DNA of 64,000 bases from NCBI RefSeq assembly GCF_004358695.1, contig NZ_SNAA01000015.1, positions 31,295 through 95,294 of the forward strand, given 5' to 3'. The position numbers and the translations under genes are program-made. The DNA is from Palleronia sediminis (GTDB taxonomy: Bacteria > Pseudomonadota > Alphaproteobacteria > Rhodobacterales > Rhodobacteraceae). Under the pieces are notes generated by a model. It made no database searches. It worked only from the letters and a program-made list of their open reading frames with translations, and was not told the DNA's origin. Below, in pieces: positions 9,434 through 19,840 of this stretch. How positions within the stretch are numbered: the first letter of the stretch is position 1; every line of letters begins with the position of its first letter.

Positions 9434-9732
9434 ACGCGGCGCTCGAGTTCGTGCATGTCGACACGTGGCTCGAGTTCTGGTGGGTCATGTTCGGCCTGAC
9501 CGGGCAGCTGATGTTCTCGGGGCGGTTCCTCGTGCAGTGGATCGTGTCCGAGCGCGAGGGCCGGTCGGTCATTCCGCTGGCTTTCTGGTATTTCTCGATC
9601 GCGGGCGGGGTGATCCTGTTCGCCTATGCCGTTTATCGGCGCGACCCGGTCTTCATCCTCGGGCAGTCGCTGGGGCTGATCGTCTATGCGCGCAACCTGT
9701 GGCTGATCCATACCGAGACGCGGCGTGACTGA
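9430..9732 (+). CDS. Lipid-A-disaccharide synthase N-terminal domain (LAB_N) protein
   Basis: A 100-residue membrane protein with about three helices. It carries the LAB_N pattern FSGRFLVQWIVSEREGRSVIP, followed by FWYFSIAGGVILFAYAVYRRDPVFILGQ. In other proteins this domain is found fused to LpxB, but here it stands alone, as is common beside ArnC/ArnT-like pairs. Its role is undefined; a scaffold or lipid-handling function for the flanking glycosyltransferases is inferred only from context. Overlaps of 4 bp upstream and 8 bp downstream indicate tight coupling. Confidence 0.85.
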   Translation: MNAALEFVHVDTWLEFWWVMFGLTGQLMFSGRFLVQWIVSEREGRSVIPLAFWYFSIAGGVILFAYAVYRRDPVFILGQSLGLIVYARNLWLIHTETRRD

Positions 9733-11140
9733 CCTGCGGCCGGCCCTGACCGTCACCGCGGCCATCGTCGGGCTGCGGATCGTGTTCCTGGCCTTCGACC
9801 GTACCGATCTTTTCGTCGACGAGGCGCAATACTGGCTCTGGGGGCAGGAATTGGCCCTTGGCTATTTCTCCAAGCCGCCGCTGATCGGGTGGCTCTTGCG
9901 GGCCATGTCCGAGATCGCGCCGCAAGCCACGTTCTGGGTCCGCCTGCCCGCGCCGATCCTGCACGGCGCGACCGCGCTGATCCTGGCGCGGCTCGCGCTG
10001 ATGGTGCGGCCCGGCGGTACGACGCTCGCCGCCTGGGTCGCCGCCGCCTATCTGACCATGCCCATCGTCTCGGTCGGAAGCTGGATGATCTCGACCGATA
10101 CGGTCATGGCCCCGTTCCTCGCGGCAGGGCTGGCGCTGTGGTGGCGGGCGGGGCGCGGGGGGCTGGCGCCCGCCGCGCTGGCGGGGGCGATGCTGGGGCT
10201 GGCCTTCATGGCGAAATATGCGGCCGTCTATGCGGTGGCGGGCATTGCGCTTGCGCAGATGCTCGTGCCGGCCCGGCGTCTGGGCGGGGTGCAGCTCGCC
10301 GTCATGGTGCTGCCGTTCGCCATCGTGATCGCGCCGAACCTCTTGTGGAACCTGTCCAACGACATGACCACCGTGGCGCATACGATGGAGAACGTGGGCT
10401 GGATCGGCCCCGAGGGGCGGGGGCCGTCGGTGAATCCCGGCGGGTTCGCCGCCTTCGTCGCCTCGCAATTCGGGGTCATGGGGCCGGTGCTGATGGCCGC
10501 GCTTGTCTGGGCCGCGGCGACGCGGCGGGGCGCGGGGTTCGGGTGGCTCGCGCTGTTCGCGCTGCCCCCGCTTGCCGTGGTGTCGGTGCAGGCGCTGCTC
10601 GATCAGGCCTATGCGAACTGGGCCTTTGCGGGGTTGCTGGCGGGCGTGCCCTTGGCCACAGCCATCTTGTACGACCGCGCACCGCGCTGGCTGCGGATCT
10701 CGACCGCGTTGAACGCCGCGCTTTGCCTCGTCGTGCCGTTGGCCGCGGCCCTGCCGGGGGTGATGCGGTTGCCCTCGGGCGAGCCGATGGCCGCGCGCTA
10801 TCTCGGGCGGGCGCAGGTCTCGCGCATGATCGACGAGGCGGCGCGGGCCGGGGGGGCGTCGGCGATCCTCGCCACGGATCGCGACCTTCTGGCCGATCTC
10901 TTCTGGACGCTCGACGGCACCGATTGGGCGATCTACGCGCCGCGCCCCGAGGGGGCGCCGTCCAATTACTACGAACAGACGCGGCCCTTGCCCGACGATC
11001 CGCCCGCCCCGGTGCTGCGCGCGAGCTTTGCGCCCTCGGACTGCGCCGCGGCGCGGACGCTGGCCGCGCCCCGCATCGCCGGCGGCGCCCATGCGGGCCG
11101 CGTCCTTCACCTGGAGCTTTTGCCGCCCGCATGCCTCTGA
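9725..11140 (+). CDS. Family 39 (ArnT/PMT-like) glycosyltransferase
   Basis: A 471-residue polytopic membrane enzyme. The catalytic Asp-Glu pair is in FVDEAQYW (about residues 35-36) of the first periplasmic loop, followed by GYFSKPPLIGWLL, both characteristic of ArnT-type transferases. Such enzymes move a sugar from a polyprenyl-phosphate carrier to lipid A or protein on the periplasmic face. The preceding GT2 probably makes the donor. The stop overlaps the PAP2 start by 10 bp. The sugar transferred is not known. Confidence 0.87.
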   Translation: MTDLRPALTVTAAIVGLRIVFLAFDRTDLFVDEAQYWLWGQELALGYFSKPPLIGWLLRAMSEIAPQATFWVRLPAPILHGATALILARLALMVRPGGTTLAAWVAAAYLTMPIVSVGSWMISTDTVMAPFLAAGLALWWRAGRGGLAPAALAGAMLGLAFMAKYAAVYAVAGIALAQMLVPARRLGGVQLAVMVLPFAIVIAPNLLWNLSNDMTTVAHTMENVGWIGPEGRGPSVNPGGFAAFVASQFGVMGPVLMAALVWAAATRRGAGFGWLALFALPPLAVVSVQALLDQAYANWAFAGLLAGVPLATAILYDRAPRWLRISTALNAALCLVVPLAAALPGVMRLPSGEPMAARYLGRAQVSRMIDEAARAGGASAILATDRDLLADLFWTLDGTDWAIYAPRPEGAPSNYYEQTRPLPDDPPAPVLRASFAPSDCAAARTLAAPRIAGGAHAGRVLHLELLPPACL

Positions 11141-11823
11141 GCCCCCACGCCCGGCCGCTGGTCCTTTGCCTCGCGGCGATCGTCGTGGTGGCGGCGGTCT
11201 TTGCGCTGTTTCCCGGCCTCGACCCGGCGGTGTCGGGCTGGACCCATTTCCCCGAGCGCGGGGGGTTCAGCTATGACGCCGAGCCCGCCGCGCAGCGCCT
11301 GCGCAACCTGCTGCGGGGCGCGATGAACGCCACCTTTGCACTGTGCCTTGTGGGCGCCCTCATGGGGGCGGCGGGGCGGCGGCTTTGGGCCGTGCCGGGC
11401 CGCGTCTATGAATGGGCGCTGCTGGTCTTTGCGCTGGGGCCGGGGCTGATCGTCGATGTGCTGCTCAAATCCTACTGGGGCCGCGCCCGGCCCGCCGATG
11501 TCACGATCTTCGGCGGCGAGGCGCGGTATTCGCCCTTCTGGTTGCCGACGGATCAATGCGCCGACAACTGTTCCTTTGTCTCGGGCGAGGGCGCGGGGGC
11601 CGCGGCCTCGGCGCTGGCACTGGCGGCGATCCTGCGCGCGGCGCCCGTCGCCGACCGCCGCCCGGCGCTCGTGGTGATCTGGGGGCTGGCAGGGCTGACC
11701 GGGGCGATGCGCGTCGCCATGGGCCGGCATTTCGTGTCGGACGTGGTGCTTTCGTTCCTAATCGTCGCGGCCATCGGCGCGGCTCTGCGCCTGATCCCGC
11801 GTTACCGCTACGTTCGGCCGTAA
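11131..11823 (+). CDS. PAP2-family membrane phosphatase with altered second motif
   Basis: A 230-residue membrane protein with the lipid-phosphatase motifs K113-x6-R120-P121 (KSYWGRARP) and R194-x5-H200-x3-D204 (RVAMGRHFVSD). The middle motif reads FVSGEGAG, so the usual PSGH histidine is replaced by Glu153. The SGE variant occurs in some bacterial PAP2 proteins. By context it may dephosphorylate lipid A or undecaprenyl pyrophosphate to fit the glycosyltransferase cassette. It overlaps the preceding gene by 10 bp and the convergent CIA30 gene by 16 bp. Confidence 0.83.
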   Translation: MPLSPHARPLVLCLAAIVVVAAVFALFPGLDPAVSGWTHFPERGGFSYDAEPAAQRLRNLLRGAMNATFALCLVGALMGAAGRRLWAVPGRVYEWALLVFALGPGLIVDVLLKSYWGRARPADVTIFGGEARYSPFWLPTDQCADNCSFVSGEGAGAAASALALAAILRAAPVADRRPALVVIWGLAGLTGAMRVAMGRHFVSDVVLSFLIVAAIGAALRLIPRYRYVRP

Positions 11824-12281
11824 AGCGCGAGGCGCGCGACCGAAAGATCGGCCTCGAAGGCGCGGCCGATGGCGACCAGACCGATCCGGCTCAGCCGCGC
11901 GGTGTCGAGCGCGCCCTCGATCCGGTGCGGCGCGAAGCGTGCGAACGGGATGCGCAGGTCGGTCCAGTCGCGCGGCGCGGTGAACGAGACCCGCCACGAC
12001 TGCCAGGGCCGCGCCACGTCGGGGGTGCGCAGGTGGATGTTGTAGGCCTCGCCATTGCCGCGTAGCCGCAGCGCGAGCCCGTCACAGCCCCGCGCGTCGA
12101 GCGGCGCGTCCGGCAGGTCGGCGGCCATCTGCAGGAACCCCCCGTCATTGTCGAGCGACACGCGCCCCCGCATCCGGCAGCCCGTGGCGTCGCAATCGAG
12201 GCGTCCGGCGCTGACCCCGCCCATGACGCGGTCGGACACGAGGCTCCAGAACCCGTTTCGTCCGGCTTGCCAGATCACCAT
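11808..12281 (-). CDS. CIA30 family (complex I intermediate-associated protein 30-like) protein
   Basis: A 157-residue beta-sandwich protein with the CIA30 pattern: WSLVSDRVMGGVSAG near the start, SLDNDGGFLQMAADL, then FTAPRDWTDLRIPFARF and ARLSRIGLVAIGRAFEADLSVARLALY. In mitochondria the family assists NADH:ubiquinone oxidoreductase assembly; bacterial roles are unproven and it may be a carbohydrate-binding-like fold. There is no signal peptide. The ATG at 12281 is used because upstream in-frame sequence looks non-coding. Its 3' end overlaps the convergent PAP2 gene. Confidence 0.82.
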   Translation of the reverse strand: MVIWQAGRNGFWSLVSDRVMGGVSAGRLDCDATGCRMRGRVSLDNDGGFLQMAADLPDAPLDARGCDGLALRLRGNGEAYNIHLRTPDVARPWQSWRVSFTAPRDWTDLRIPFARFAPHRIEGALDTARLSRIGLVAIGRAFEADLSVARLALYGRT

Positions 12282-12438
12282 GCGCGCGCGCCCCTCCCGT
12301 TGCCTTTGCGCAGGGTGCGCGTGCCGGCGCGAAAGGTCCAGCCGGGTGCCGCGGGCGGCGTGACAAGCCCGCGCCGGGGTGGCACCAGTGGCGCGGGGTG
12401 CGGGCCGCGCCCCGAGGCAGGGACAGGAAGGGGATCCA

Positions 12439-13332
12439 ATGACCGCCACGATCATCGACGGAAAGGCATTCGCGGGGCGCATCCGGGCACAGGTCGCCCA
12501 ACACGTCGCGCGGATCAAATCCGACCACGGGGTGACGCCGGGGCTGGCGGTGGTGCTGGTGGGCGAGGATCCGGCGAGCCAGGTCTATGTCCGCTCAAAA
12601 GGCAAGCAGACCGGCGAGGCCGGGATGGCGAGCTTCGAGCATCGGCTCGATGCCGGCACGGCGCAAGAGGATCTGCTGGCGCTCGTGGCGCAGCTCAATG
12701 CCGACCCGGCGGTACATGGCATCCTCGTGCAACTGCCGCTTCCCGACCATATCGAGACCGACGCCGTGCTGGCCGCCATCGACCCGGCCAAGGATGTCGA
12801 CGGGTTCCACGTCTCGAATGTCGGGCTGCTTGCCACGGGGCAAAAGGCGATGGTGCCCTGCACGCCCCTGGGATGCCTGATGATGCTGCGCGACCACCTC
12901 GGCGACCTGTCGGGGCGCGAGGCGGTCGTGATCGGACGGTCGAACATCGTCGGCAAGCCGATGGCGCAGCTTTTGCTGGGTGATAGCTGCACCGTGACCG
13001 TGGCCCATTCGCGCACGCGCGACCTGCCCGAGGTCGTGCGCCGCGCCGAGATCGTGGTCGCCGCCGTCGGCCGCCCCGAGATGGTCAAGGGCGACTGGAT
13101 CGCCCCCGGCGCGACCGTGATCGACGTCGGCATCAACCGTGTCGCGGGCGAGGGCGACAAGACCCGGCTGGTCGGCGATGTCGAGTTCACGGCGGCCGCG
13201 CAGGTGGCGGGCGCGATCACGCCGGTGCCCGGCGGGGTGGGGCCGATGACGATCGCCTGTCTGCTGGCCAATACCGTCACCGCCTGTTGCCGCATTCACG
13301 GCCTGCCCGAACCCGAGGGCCTGACCGCCTGA
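12439..13332 (+). CDS. folD: Bifunctional methylenetetrahydrofolate dehydrogenase/cyclohydrolase
   Basis: A 297-residue cytosolic enzyme interconverting 5,10-methylene-, methenyl- and 10-formyl-tetrahydrofolate with NADP. Motifs are [16 protein letters not shown] (catalytic Lys in the YxxxK-type segment), [10 protein letters not shown], the signature [16 protein letters not shown] and [15 protein letters not shown]. The ATG at 12439 has an AGGAAGGGG ribosome-binding site. Length is normal. The 3' end overlaps the convergent ABC ATPase gene by 37 bp. Confidence 0.96.
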   Translation: MTATIIDGKAFAGRIRAQVAQHVARIKSDHGVTPGLAVVLVGEDPASQVYVRSKGKQTGEAGMASFEHRLDAGTAQEDLLALVAQLNADPAVHGILVQLPLPDHIETDAVLAAIDPAKDVDGFHVSNVGLLATGQKAMVPCTPLGCLMMLRDHLGDLSGREAVVIGRSNIVGKPMAQLLLGDSCTVTVAHSRTRDLPEVVRRAEIVVAAVGRPEMVKGDWIAPGATVIDVGINRVAGEGDKTRLVGDVEFTAAAQVAGAITPVPGGVGPMTIACLLANTVTACCRIHGLPEPEGLTA

Positions 13333-14120
13333 GCCGCGCGCCGCGCCACCGTATCGAGCCGGGGCGCGGCCGCGACCAGGGCGCGGGTATAGGGGGCGCG
13401 CGGTGCGTCGAGCACGTCGCGGGCCGGTCCGGTCTCGACGATGCGGCCCGCGCGCATCACCGCGATCTCGTCGCAGATCTCGTCGACCACGCCGATATCG
13501 TGGCTGATGAACAGCACGGCGATGCCATGTTTCGCGCGCAGCCCGAGCAGCAGGTCGAGGATGCGCCTTTGCACCGTCACGTCCAACGCGGAGGTCGCCT
13601 CGTCCGCGACGAGCAGCCTCGGCCGCGTCACGATGGCCCGCGCGATGGCGATGCGCTGGCGCTGGCCGCCCGAGAACTGGTGCGGGAACCGGTCGAGGGC
13701 GTCCGGCTCGAGCCCCACCTCGGCCAGGGTCGCGGCCAGCAGGGCGCGCCGCGCCGCGCCGCGCGGCGGATCGGGCAGCAGGTGCAGCGGCTCGGCCACG
13801 ATGCGCGCGACCCTCTGGCGCGGATCGAGCGACCCGTAGGGGTCCTGGAACACCATCTGGAAATCGGTGCGCGCGCGGCGCAGCACGGCGGGCGGCATCG
13901 CGGAAACCTCGCGCCCCGCGATCAAGACCCGCCCCGCGCTGGGCCGGTCGAGCGCCATGACCAGCCGCGCCAGCGTGGTCTTGCCCGACCCGCTTTCGCC
14001 CACCACGCCGAGGATGCGCCCCGCCCCGAGCCGCAGCGACACGTCGTCGAGCGCGGTCAAGCGGCGCGCGCCGACGGCGAAATGACGGCTCAGCCCTTCG
14101 GTGCGCAGGATCTCATCCAT
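13296..14120 (-). CDS. Oligopeptide/dipeptide ABC transporter ATP-binding protein (DppF-like)
   Basis: A 274-residue ATPase with Walker [11 protein letters not shown]-loop [10 protein letters not shown], signature [15 protein letters not shown], Walker [13 protein letters not shown] and an H-loop in FISHDIGVV. The segment [19 protein letters not shown] is the peptide-transporter-specific C-terminal region. It is the last gene of a five-gene minus-strand operon (SBP, two permeases, two ATPases) and overlaps the preceding ATPase gene by 8 bp. Its 3' end runs 37 bp into folD on the other strand. Confidence 0.92.
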   Translation of the reverse strand: MDEILRTEGLSRHFAVGARRLTALDDVSLRLGAGRILGVVGESGSGKTTLARLVMALDRPSAGRVLIAGREVSAMPPAVLRRARTDFQMVFQDPYGSLDPRQRVARIVAEPLHLLPDPPRGAARRALLAATLAEVGLEPDALDRFPHQFSGGQRQRIAIARAIVTRPRLLVADEATSALDVTVQRRILDLLLGLRAKHGIAVLFISHDIGVVDEICDEIAVMRAGRIVETGPARDVLDAPRAPYTRALVAAAPRLDTVARRAAQAVRPSGSGRP

Positions 14121-14928
14121 CGGCGGACCGGGGCAGGGTGGCGCGCGTCCGTCGCGGCAGCGCGTCGATCAGCGCGCGGGTGTGGTCATGGCGCGGGTCG
14201 GCCAAAAGCCGCGCGGTCGGCCCGGTCTCGACCGCCGCGCCGCGCCAGAGCACGAGGCACCGCTCGGCGAGGCGCGCGATCACGCCCAGGTCGTGGCTGA
14301 CGAGGATGAGCGACAGCGCCCGCTCGGACACGAGCTCGTCCAGGATGTCGAGCAGTTCCGCCTGAACGGTCACGTCGAGCGCGGTGGTCGGTTCGTCGGC
14401 GATCAGGAGCTCCGGCTCGGGGGCGAGCGCAATGGCGATGCCGACGCGCTGGCGCTGGCCGCCCGACAGCTCGTGCGGGAAAGCGTCGAGACGTTCGGCC
14501 GCGCGGTCGATCCGCACCCGGTCGAGCAGGCGCAGCGCCTCGGCGCGCGCCTCGGCCCGGCCCATGCCGCGATGCAGGCGCAGCCCCTCGCCGATCTGGG
14601 CGCCGACGCGCATCGCGGGGTTGAGCGCGGTCATCGGCTCCTGAAAGATCATGCCGATCCTGCGCCCCCTGATCCGCGACATGGCCCCATCGCCCAGCGG
14701 CAACAGGTCGGTGCCGTCCATCTCGACCCGGCCGCGCGCCCGCGCCGTGCGTGGCAAGAGCCCGATGACGGCCAGCGCTAGGACGGATTTGCCCGAGCCG
14801 CTTTCACCGACGATGCCCAGCACCTCGCCCGGCCCCAGCTCCGCGTCGATGCGGCGCAGCACCTCGCGCGGGGGGGCGCCGCGCGGTTGTGCGAATCCGA
14901 CCGAGAGATCGCGGATGGCCAGCCTCAT
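14113..14928 (-). CDS. Oligopeptide/dipeptide ABC transporter ATP-binding protein (DppD-like)
   Basis: A 271-residue ATPase with Walker A GESGSGKSV, Q-loop FQEPMTALNP, signature LSGGQRQRVGIAIAL, Walker B LLIADEPTTALD and H-loop LVSHDLGVI. It pairs with the neighbouring DppF-like ATPase to power the two permeases encoded upstream. The 4-bp overlap with the DppC-like permease gene and 8-bp overlap with the next ATPase gene show operon structure. Confidence 0.92.
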   Translation of the reverse strand: MRLAIRDLSVGFAQPRGAPPREVLRRIDAELGPGEVLGIVGESGSGKSVLALAVIGLLPRTARARGRVEMDGTDLLPLGDGAMSRIRGRRIGMIFQEPMTALNPAMRVGAQIGEGLRLHRGMGRAEARAEALRLLDRVRIDRAAERLDAFPHELSGGQRQRVGIAIALAPEPELLIADEPTTALDVTVQAELLDILDELVSERALSLILVSHDLGVIARLAERCLVLWRGAAVETGPTARLLADPRHDHTRALIDALPRRTRATLPRSADG

Positions 14929-15739
14929 GCGCTATGGTCCCGGCGCGGATCGGTCAGGTCGCGCAGCCCGTCGCCCAGCAGGTTCAGCCCCAGCACCGCG
15001 CCCGCGATGGCCAGCCCCGGCGCCAGCACGAGGTGCGGCGCGGTGCCGATCCATGTCTGCGCCTCGGACAGCATCCGTCCCCAACTGGGGCTGGGCGGCG
15101 GCACGCCCATGCCGAGAAAGGACAGGCCCGCCTCGGCGAGGATGGCGAGCCCCGTCTGGATGGCGAGCTGCACGACGATCTGCCCCGAGATATTGGGCAG
15201 CACATGCTCGAGCGTGATCCGCGCGCGCCCCTTGCCGGCCATGCGCGCCGCGGCGACGTAATCGCGCGCCCAGACGGGCAGGGCCGCGCCCCGCGCGATG
15301 CGCGCGAAAACCGGGATCATGAACAGCCCGATGGCCAGAATGGCGGTGCCGCCGCCCGGTCCCAGCAGCGCGCCCAGCAGGATCGCCGACAGGATCGGCG
15401 GAAAGGCGAACATCACCGCGTTGAGAGACATCACCGCCCGCTCGGCCCGCCCGCCCATCGCCGCCGCCGCAAGCCCCGCGGCCGTCCCCAGCGCCGCGCC
15501 GAGCGCGACGGCCACCGCCGCGATCCCGAGCGAGGTCCACGCCCCCGCCATCAGGATCGACGCCACGTCCCGCCCGATCTGGTCGGTTCCCAGAAACCCC
15601 GCCTCGCCCGGCGGGGCGAGGCGGCGGGCGATGTTCATCGCGGTAGGGTCGGCGGGGGTCCAGACGCGGCTGGTTAGCGCGGCGGCGAGATAGGCGGCGG
15701 TGATGGCGCCGCCGACCAGAAGCGACAGGGGAAGGCGGG

Positions 15740-15743
<4 letters not shown>
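14925..15743 (-). CDS. Dipeptide-type ABC transporter permease (DppC-like)
   Basis: A 272-residue permease with about six helices. The cytoplasmic EAA loop reads YVAAARMAGKGRARITLEHVLPN. An N-terminal periplasmic stretch includes GFLGTDQIGRDVASILMAGA, the FGTDxxGRD signature of DppC/OppC proteins. It partners the DppB-like permease, whose gene precedes it with a 4-bp overlap. The ligand cannot be told from sequence; peptides, opines, glutathione and nickel chelates are all carried by this family. Confidence 0.9.
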
Positions 15744-16693
<950 letters not shown>

Positions 16694-16703
16694 GGGCGGG
16701 CAG

Positions 16704-18206
16704 TCACCGCGTCCAGCGCAGGTCGGTCATGTCGTTCGCAGGCACCGGCCCGTCCGCCCAGACGCCTTCAAGCCGGGCATCCCAGACCCCCAGCTTGGGG
16801 TCCGAATAGAGGTAGAGCGCGGGCACGTCGCGCGCGAGGATGCGCTGCGCGTCGGCATAGGCATCGGCCCGCGCCTCGGGGGTGGCGGCGGTGGCGACGG
16901 CCTCCATCGCGGCGTCGAACTCGGGGCTGTCGTAGTTGAAATAATAGGGATCGCGCGCATAGATCCCGATATCGAGCGGTTCGGCATGGCCGATGATGGT
17001 CATGTCGTAATCGGTATCGGTGAACACCTCCTGGATCCATGCCGCCGGGAAATCCGAGCTTTCGATCCGCGCGGTGACGCCGATCTGGGCGAAAAAGGCC
17101 TGCATGATCTCGGCGGTGCGTTCGGCGTAGGGCCGGTTCGGCACCTTGAAGGTAAACTCCAGCCCATCGCCCAGCCCGGCCTCGTCCAGCAGCGCCCTGG
17201 CCGCCTCGGGGTCGTAGGGAAACAGGTCGGTCAGATCGACGTAATAGGGGCTCGCGGGCGAGAAATGGCTGCCGATGGGCGTGCCGAACCCCGATTTCAC
17301 CGCCTCGATCACCTGCGCGCGGTCGATGGCCATCTGCAACGCCTGCCGCACGCGGATATCGTCAAAGGGCGCGCGGGCGTTGTTCATGCCGGCCACGACC
17401 TCCATCTCGCCGGTGCCGACGCGGGCGGTATAGGCGGGGTCGTTCTCGAACTGGGCGAAAAGCTCGGCCGCGCCAAGCTCGGCGATCACGTCGACCTCGC
17501 CCGATTTCAGCGCCGCGGCCTGCGCCTGCGGGTCCGAGATGAACCGCGCGGTGATCCCGTCGAGCGGCGCGGCCTCACCCCAGTAATCCTCGGCGCGGGT
17601 CATCACGACCCGGTCGCCCTTGCGCCATTCCGCGACCCGGAACGGCCCGGTGCCCACGGGATCGGTGGCGTTCGTATCGGCGGTGTCGGGGGCCACGATC
17701 ACGGCGGCGGGAAAGCCCAGCCAGTAAAGCAGGTCCGAGGACGGGCGCGACAGCGTCAGCACCAGCGTCCCGGCATCGGGCGCCTCGACACGCTCGATCA
17801 CGGTGTAGAGCGCCTTTTGCCCGTTGGTGCTGTCCTCGGCGAGGATACGCTCGAGGCTGAATTTGGCCACCTCGGCATCGAAGGGCGTGCCGTCGTGAAA
17901 GCTGACGCCCTCGCGCAGCGCAAAGGTGATCTGCCGGCCGTCCTGCGACACTTCCCACCCGGTCGCGAGCTGGGGGACGATCTCGCCGTTGCGGTCGATG
18001 GTCACGAGCCCCTCGAACACGTTTTGCCATGTCACCTGCCCCGCCGCGACCGGCGAGCTGACCGTGGGGTCGAGCCCGGCCGGCTCGACCGACTGGACGA
18101 AGGCGACGGTGTTGTCGTCGATCCCGGCAAACCCCGCGGCGGGCAGGGCGCAGGCGGCCGACAGGACGGCCAGCGAAAGGGCGGTGCGGAACGGCGGAAC
18201 GGGCAT
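16704..18206 (-). CDS. ABC transporter family 5 periplasmic substrate-binding protein
   Basis: A 500-residue exported protein with a signal peptide (about 1-27, AACALPAAGFA). Family-5 blocks are AGLDPTVSSPVAAGQVTWQNVFEGLVT, GVSFHDGTPFDAEVAKFSLER and the C-terminal pseudo-repeat with YDPEAARALLDEAG. It captures the ligand for the dpp-type transporter encoded downstream. As first gene of the operon, its promoter lies in the 210-bp divergent gap shared with the TAXI-TRAP operon. The ligand is not identifiable from sequence. Confidence 0.92.
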   Translation of the reverse strand: MPVPPFRTALSLAVLSAACALPAAGFAGIDDNTVAFVQSVEPAGLDPTVSSPVAAGQVTWQNVFEGLVTIDRNGEIVPQLATGWEVSQDGRQITFALREGVSFHDGTPFDAEVAKFSLERILAEDSTNGQKALYTVIERVEAPDAGTLVLTLSRPSSDLLYWLGFPAAVIVAPDTADTNATDPVGTGPFRVAEWRKGDRVVMTRAEDYWGEAAPLDGITARFISDPQAQAAALKSGEVDVIAELGAAELFAQFENDPAYTARVGTGEMEVVAGMNNARAPFDDIRVRQALQMAIDRAQVIEAVKSGFGTPIGSHFSPASPYYVDLTDLFPYDPEAARALLDEAGLGDGLEFTFKVPNRPYAERTAEIMQAFFAQIGVTARIESSDFPAAWIQEVFTDTDYDMTIIGHAEPLDIGIYARDPYYFNYDSPEFDAAMEAVATAATPEARADAYADAQRILARDVPALYLYSDPKLGVWDARLEGVWADGPVPANDMTDLRWTR

Positions 18207-18416
18207 GGCGGCTCCTCAGGGCAGGGCGCGGGACCGCCCCGAGGGGGGCGGCTGCGCAGTCGCGCCACTAAAAGCGCAATGGCGGGCGGATTGGAACAAC
18301 TTTATGTCGCGCCGGATCGCCCCGGCCCCGTCTGTCGCCGCGAGGCCGAGCCATCGCTTGCCACGACGGCCCCGCCCCGTAAGGTGAGGGGCATCATACC
18401 AGGGAGGACTAGTCAC

Positions 18417-19379
18417 ATGATCTCGGTCAGGATCGCCGCGGCCGCCGCCGCCATCGCCATCGCGGGCCCCGCGCTCGCCCAATCGCAGCTTTCCATCGCC
18501 ACCGGCGGGACGGGCGGCGTCTATTACCCGATGGGCGGGGGCCTCGCCGAGGTCATCAACAACAACGTCGAGGGCGCGCAGGCCACCGCCGAGGTCACGG
18601 GCGCGTCGGTCGAGAACATGGGCCTCGTCGCCACGGGCGATGCCGACCTCGCCATCGCGCTGGCCGACACGGTCGAGCAGGCCTATTCCGGCACCGGCCG
18701 GTTCGACGGCCAGCAGCTTTCGATGGTGCGCGGGGTTGCATCGCTCTACGCCAACACGGTGCAGCTCGTGACCATGGCGGATTCGGGGATCGCGTCGCTC
18801 GAGGATCTGGCGGGCAAGCGGGTCTCGGTCGGCGCGCCCGGCTCGGGCACCGAGGTCAACGCGCAGGCCATCCTCGAGGCCAACGGGATGTCCTTCGACG
18901 ATTTCACGGCGCAACGGCTCAACTTCAACGAGACGGCCGACGCGCTGGCCAACGGCGATATCGACGCCGGTTTCTGGAGCGTGGGCGCCCCCACCTCGTC
19001 CATCCTCAACCTCGCGACCACCGCGGATATCGCCATGATCGCGCTGACCGAGGCGCAGATCGCCGCCGCGGACGAGGCGAACGCGGTCTTTGCGCCCACG
19101 ACCCTGCCCGCGGGCACCTATGAGGGGATCGACGAAGACGTGGCGACCATCGGCGTGCCGAACGTGCTGGTCGCGTCGTCCGAGATGGACGAGGATCTCG
19201 TCTATTCCATCACCAAGGCCATGTTCGAGAACATCGCCGACATGCGCGCCGTCCATCCGGCCGCGAACGAGACCACGATCGAGTTCACCATGGCGGCGAC
19301 CCCGATCCCGCTGCATCCCGGTGCTATCCGCTATTACGAGGAAGCGGGCGCCGAGATCCCGGACGACCTGCGCCCGTGA
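18417..19379 (+). CDS. TAXI-family TRAP transporter solute-binding protein
   Basis: A 320-residue exported protein with a signal peptide (about 1-22, IAIAGPALAQS). It carries the TAXI signature SIATGGTGGVYYPMGGGLAEVIN, then SVENMGLVATGDADLAIALAD and KRVSVGAPGSGTEVNAQAIL. The ATG at 18417 follows a strong AGGGAGGA site. TAXI proteins deliver organic acids such as glutamate or 2-oxoglutarate to TRAP permeases. It is the first of three genes, overlapping the DUF1850 gene by 4 bp. Confidence 0.93.
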   Translation: MISVRIAAAAAAIAIAGPALAQSQLSIATGGTGGVYYPMGGGLAEVINNNVEGAQATAEVTGASVENMGLVATGDADLAIALADTVEQAYSGTGRFDGQQLSMVRGVASLYANTVQLVTMADSGIASLEDLAGKRVSVGAPGSGTEVNAQAILEANGMSFDDFTAQRLNFNETADALANGDIDAGFWSVGAPTSSILNLATTADIAMIALTEAQIAAADEANAVFAPTTLPAGTYEGIDEDVATIGVPNVLVASSEMDEDLVYSITKAMFENIADMRAVHPAANETTIEFTMAATPIPLHPGAIRYYEEAGAEIPDDLRP

Positions 19380-19840
19380 GACCGGGCGGCGTGGCAGGGG
19401 GGCTTGCCGCCCTCCTGCTGATCGCCACGGCCGCGCCGGCCGCGACCTTGGTGGCCCGGCTCGGGGACGGCCGCGTGCTGGCCTCGGTGCCGATGCCCGA
19501 GGGCGAAGGCTGGTGCATTTTGTGGCGCCATTCCGTGCAGGGGTTCGAGGTGGCCGATTGCTATGAGAACCGCGGCGGGCGCATGGTGCTGACGCAGTCG
19601 CACCAGCCCGATTTCGCCGCCGGGCTCGGCCATCTGCCGGGCCGGGGCAGGCAGGTTTCGGACGGGCAGGGCGGCTACCGGATCGAGGACATGGACGAAC
19701 CCGTGCCCGGCAACGCCTACGCGCTGCGTCCGGGCGGGATGGGCGTCGATCACCGCATCGGCTGGGCGGGCGGCACGGTGTCGCTGTCGGCCGTCGCCGC
19801 GCGGCAGCGCGTGTGGCTGACGCTCGAGCCCGCGCGATGA
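19376..19840 (+). CDS. DUF1850 domain protein of TAXI-TRAP operon
   Basis: A 154-residue protein with an N-terminal signal or anchor (about 5-23) and the DUF1850 core GWCILWRHSVQGFEVADCYE. This family is found almost only between TAXI binding proteins and the fused TRAP permease, as here, so a helper role in that transporter is inferred; its biochemical function is unknown. It overlaps both neighbours by 4 bp (ATGA). Confidence 0.85.
   Translation: MRPGGVAGGLAALLLIATAAPAATLVARLGDGRVLASVPMPEGEGWCILWRHSVQGFEVADCYENRGGRMVLTQSHQPDFAAGLGHLPGRGRQVSDGQGGYRIEDMDEPVPGNAYALRPGGMGVDHRIGWAGGTVSLSAVAARQRVWLTLEPAR

Noticed and set aside
9889-11823. A single 644-codon frame covering the GT39 region and the PAP2 gene
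   Set aside because: Only the part from 11131 has PAP2 motifs; the upstream part is an out-of-frame shadow of the GT39 gene.
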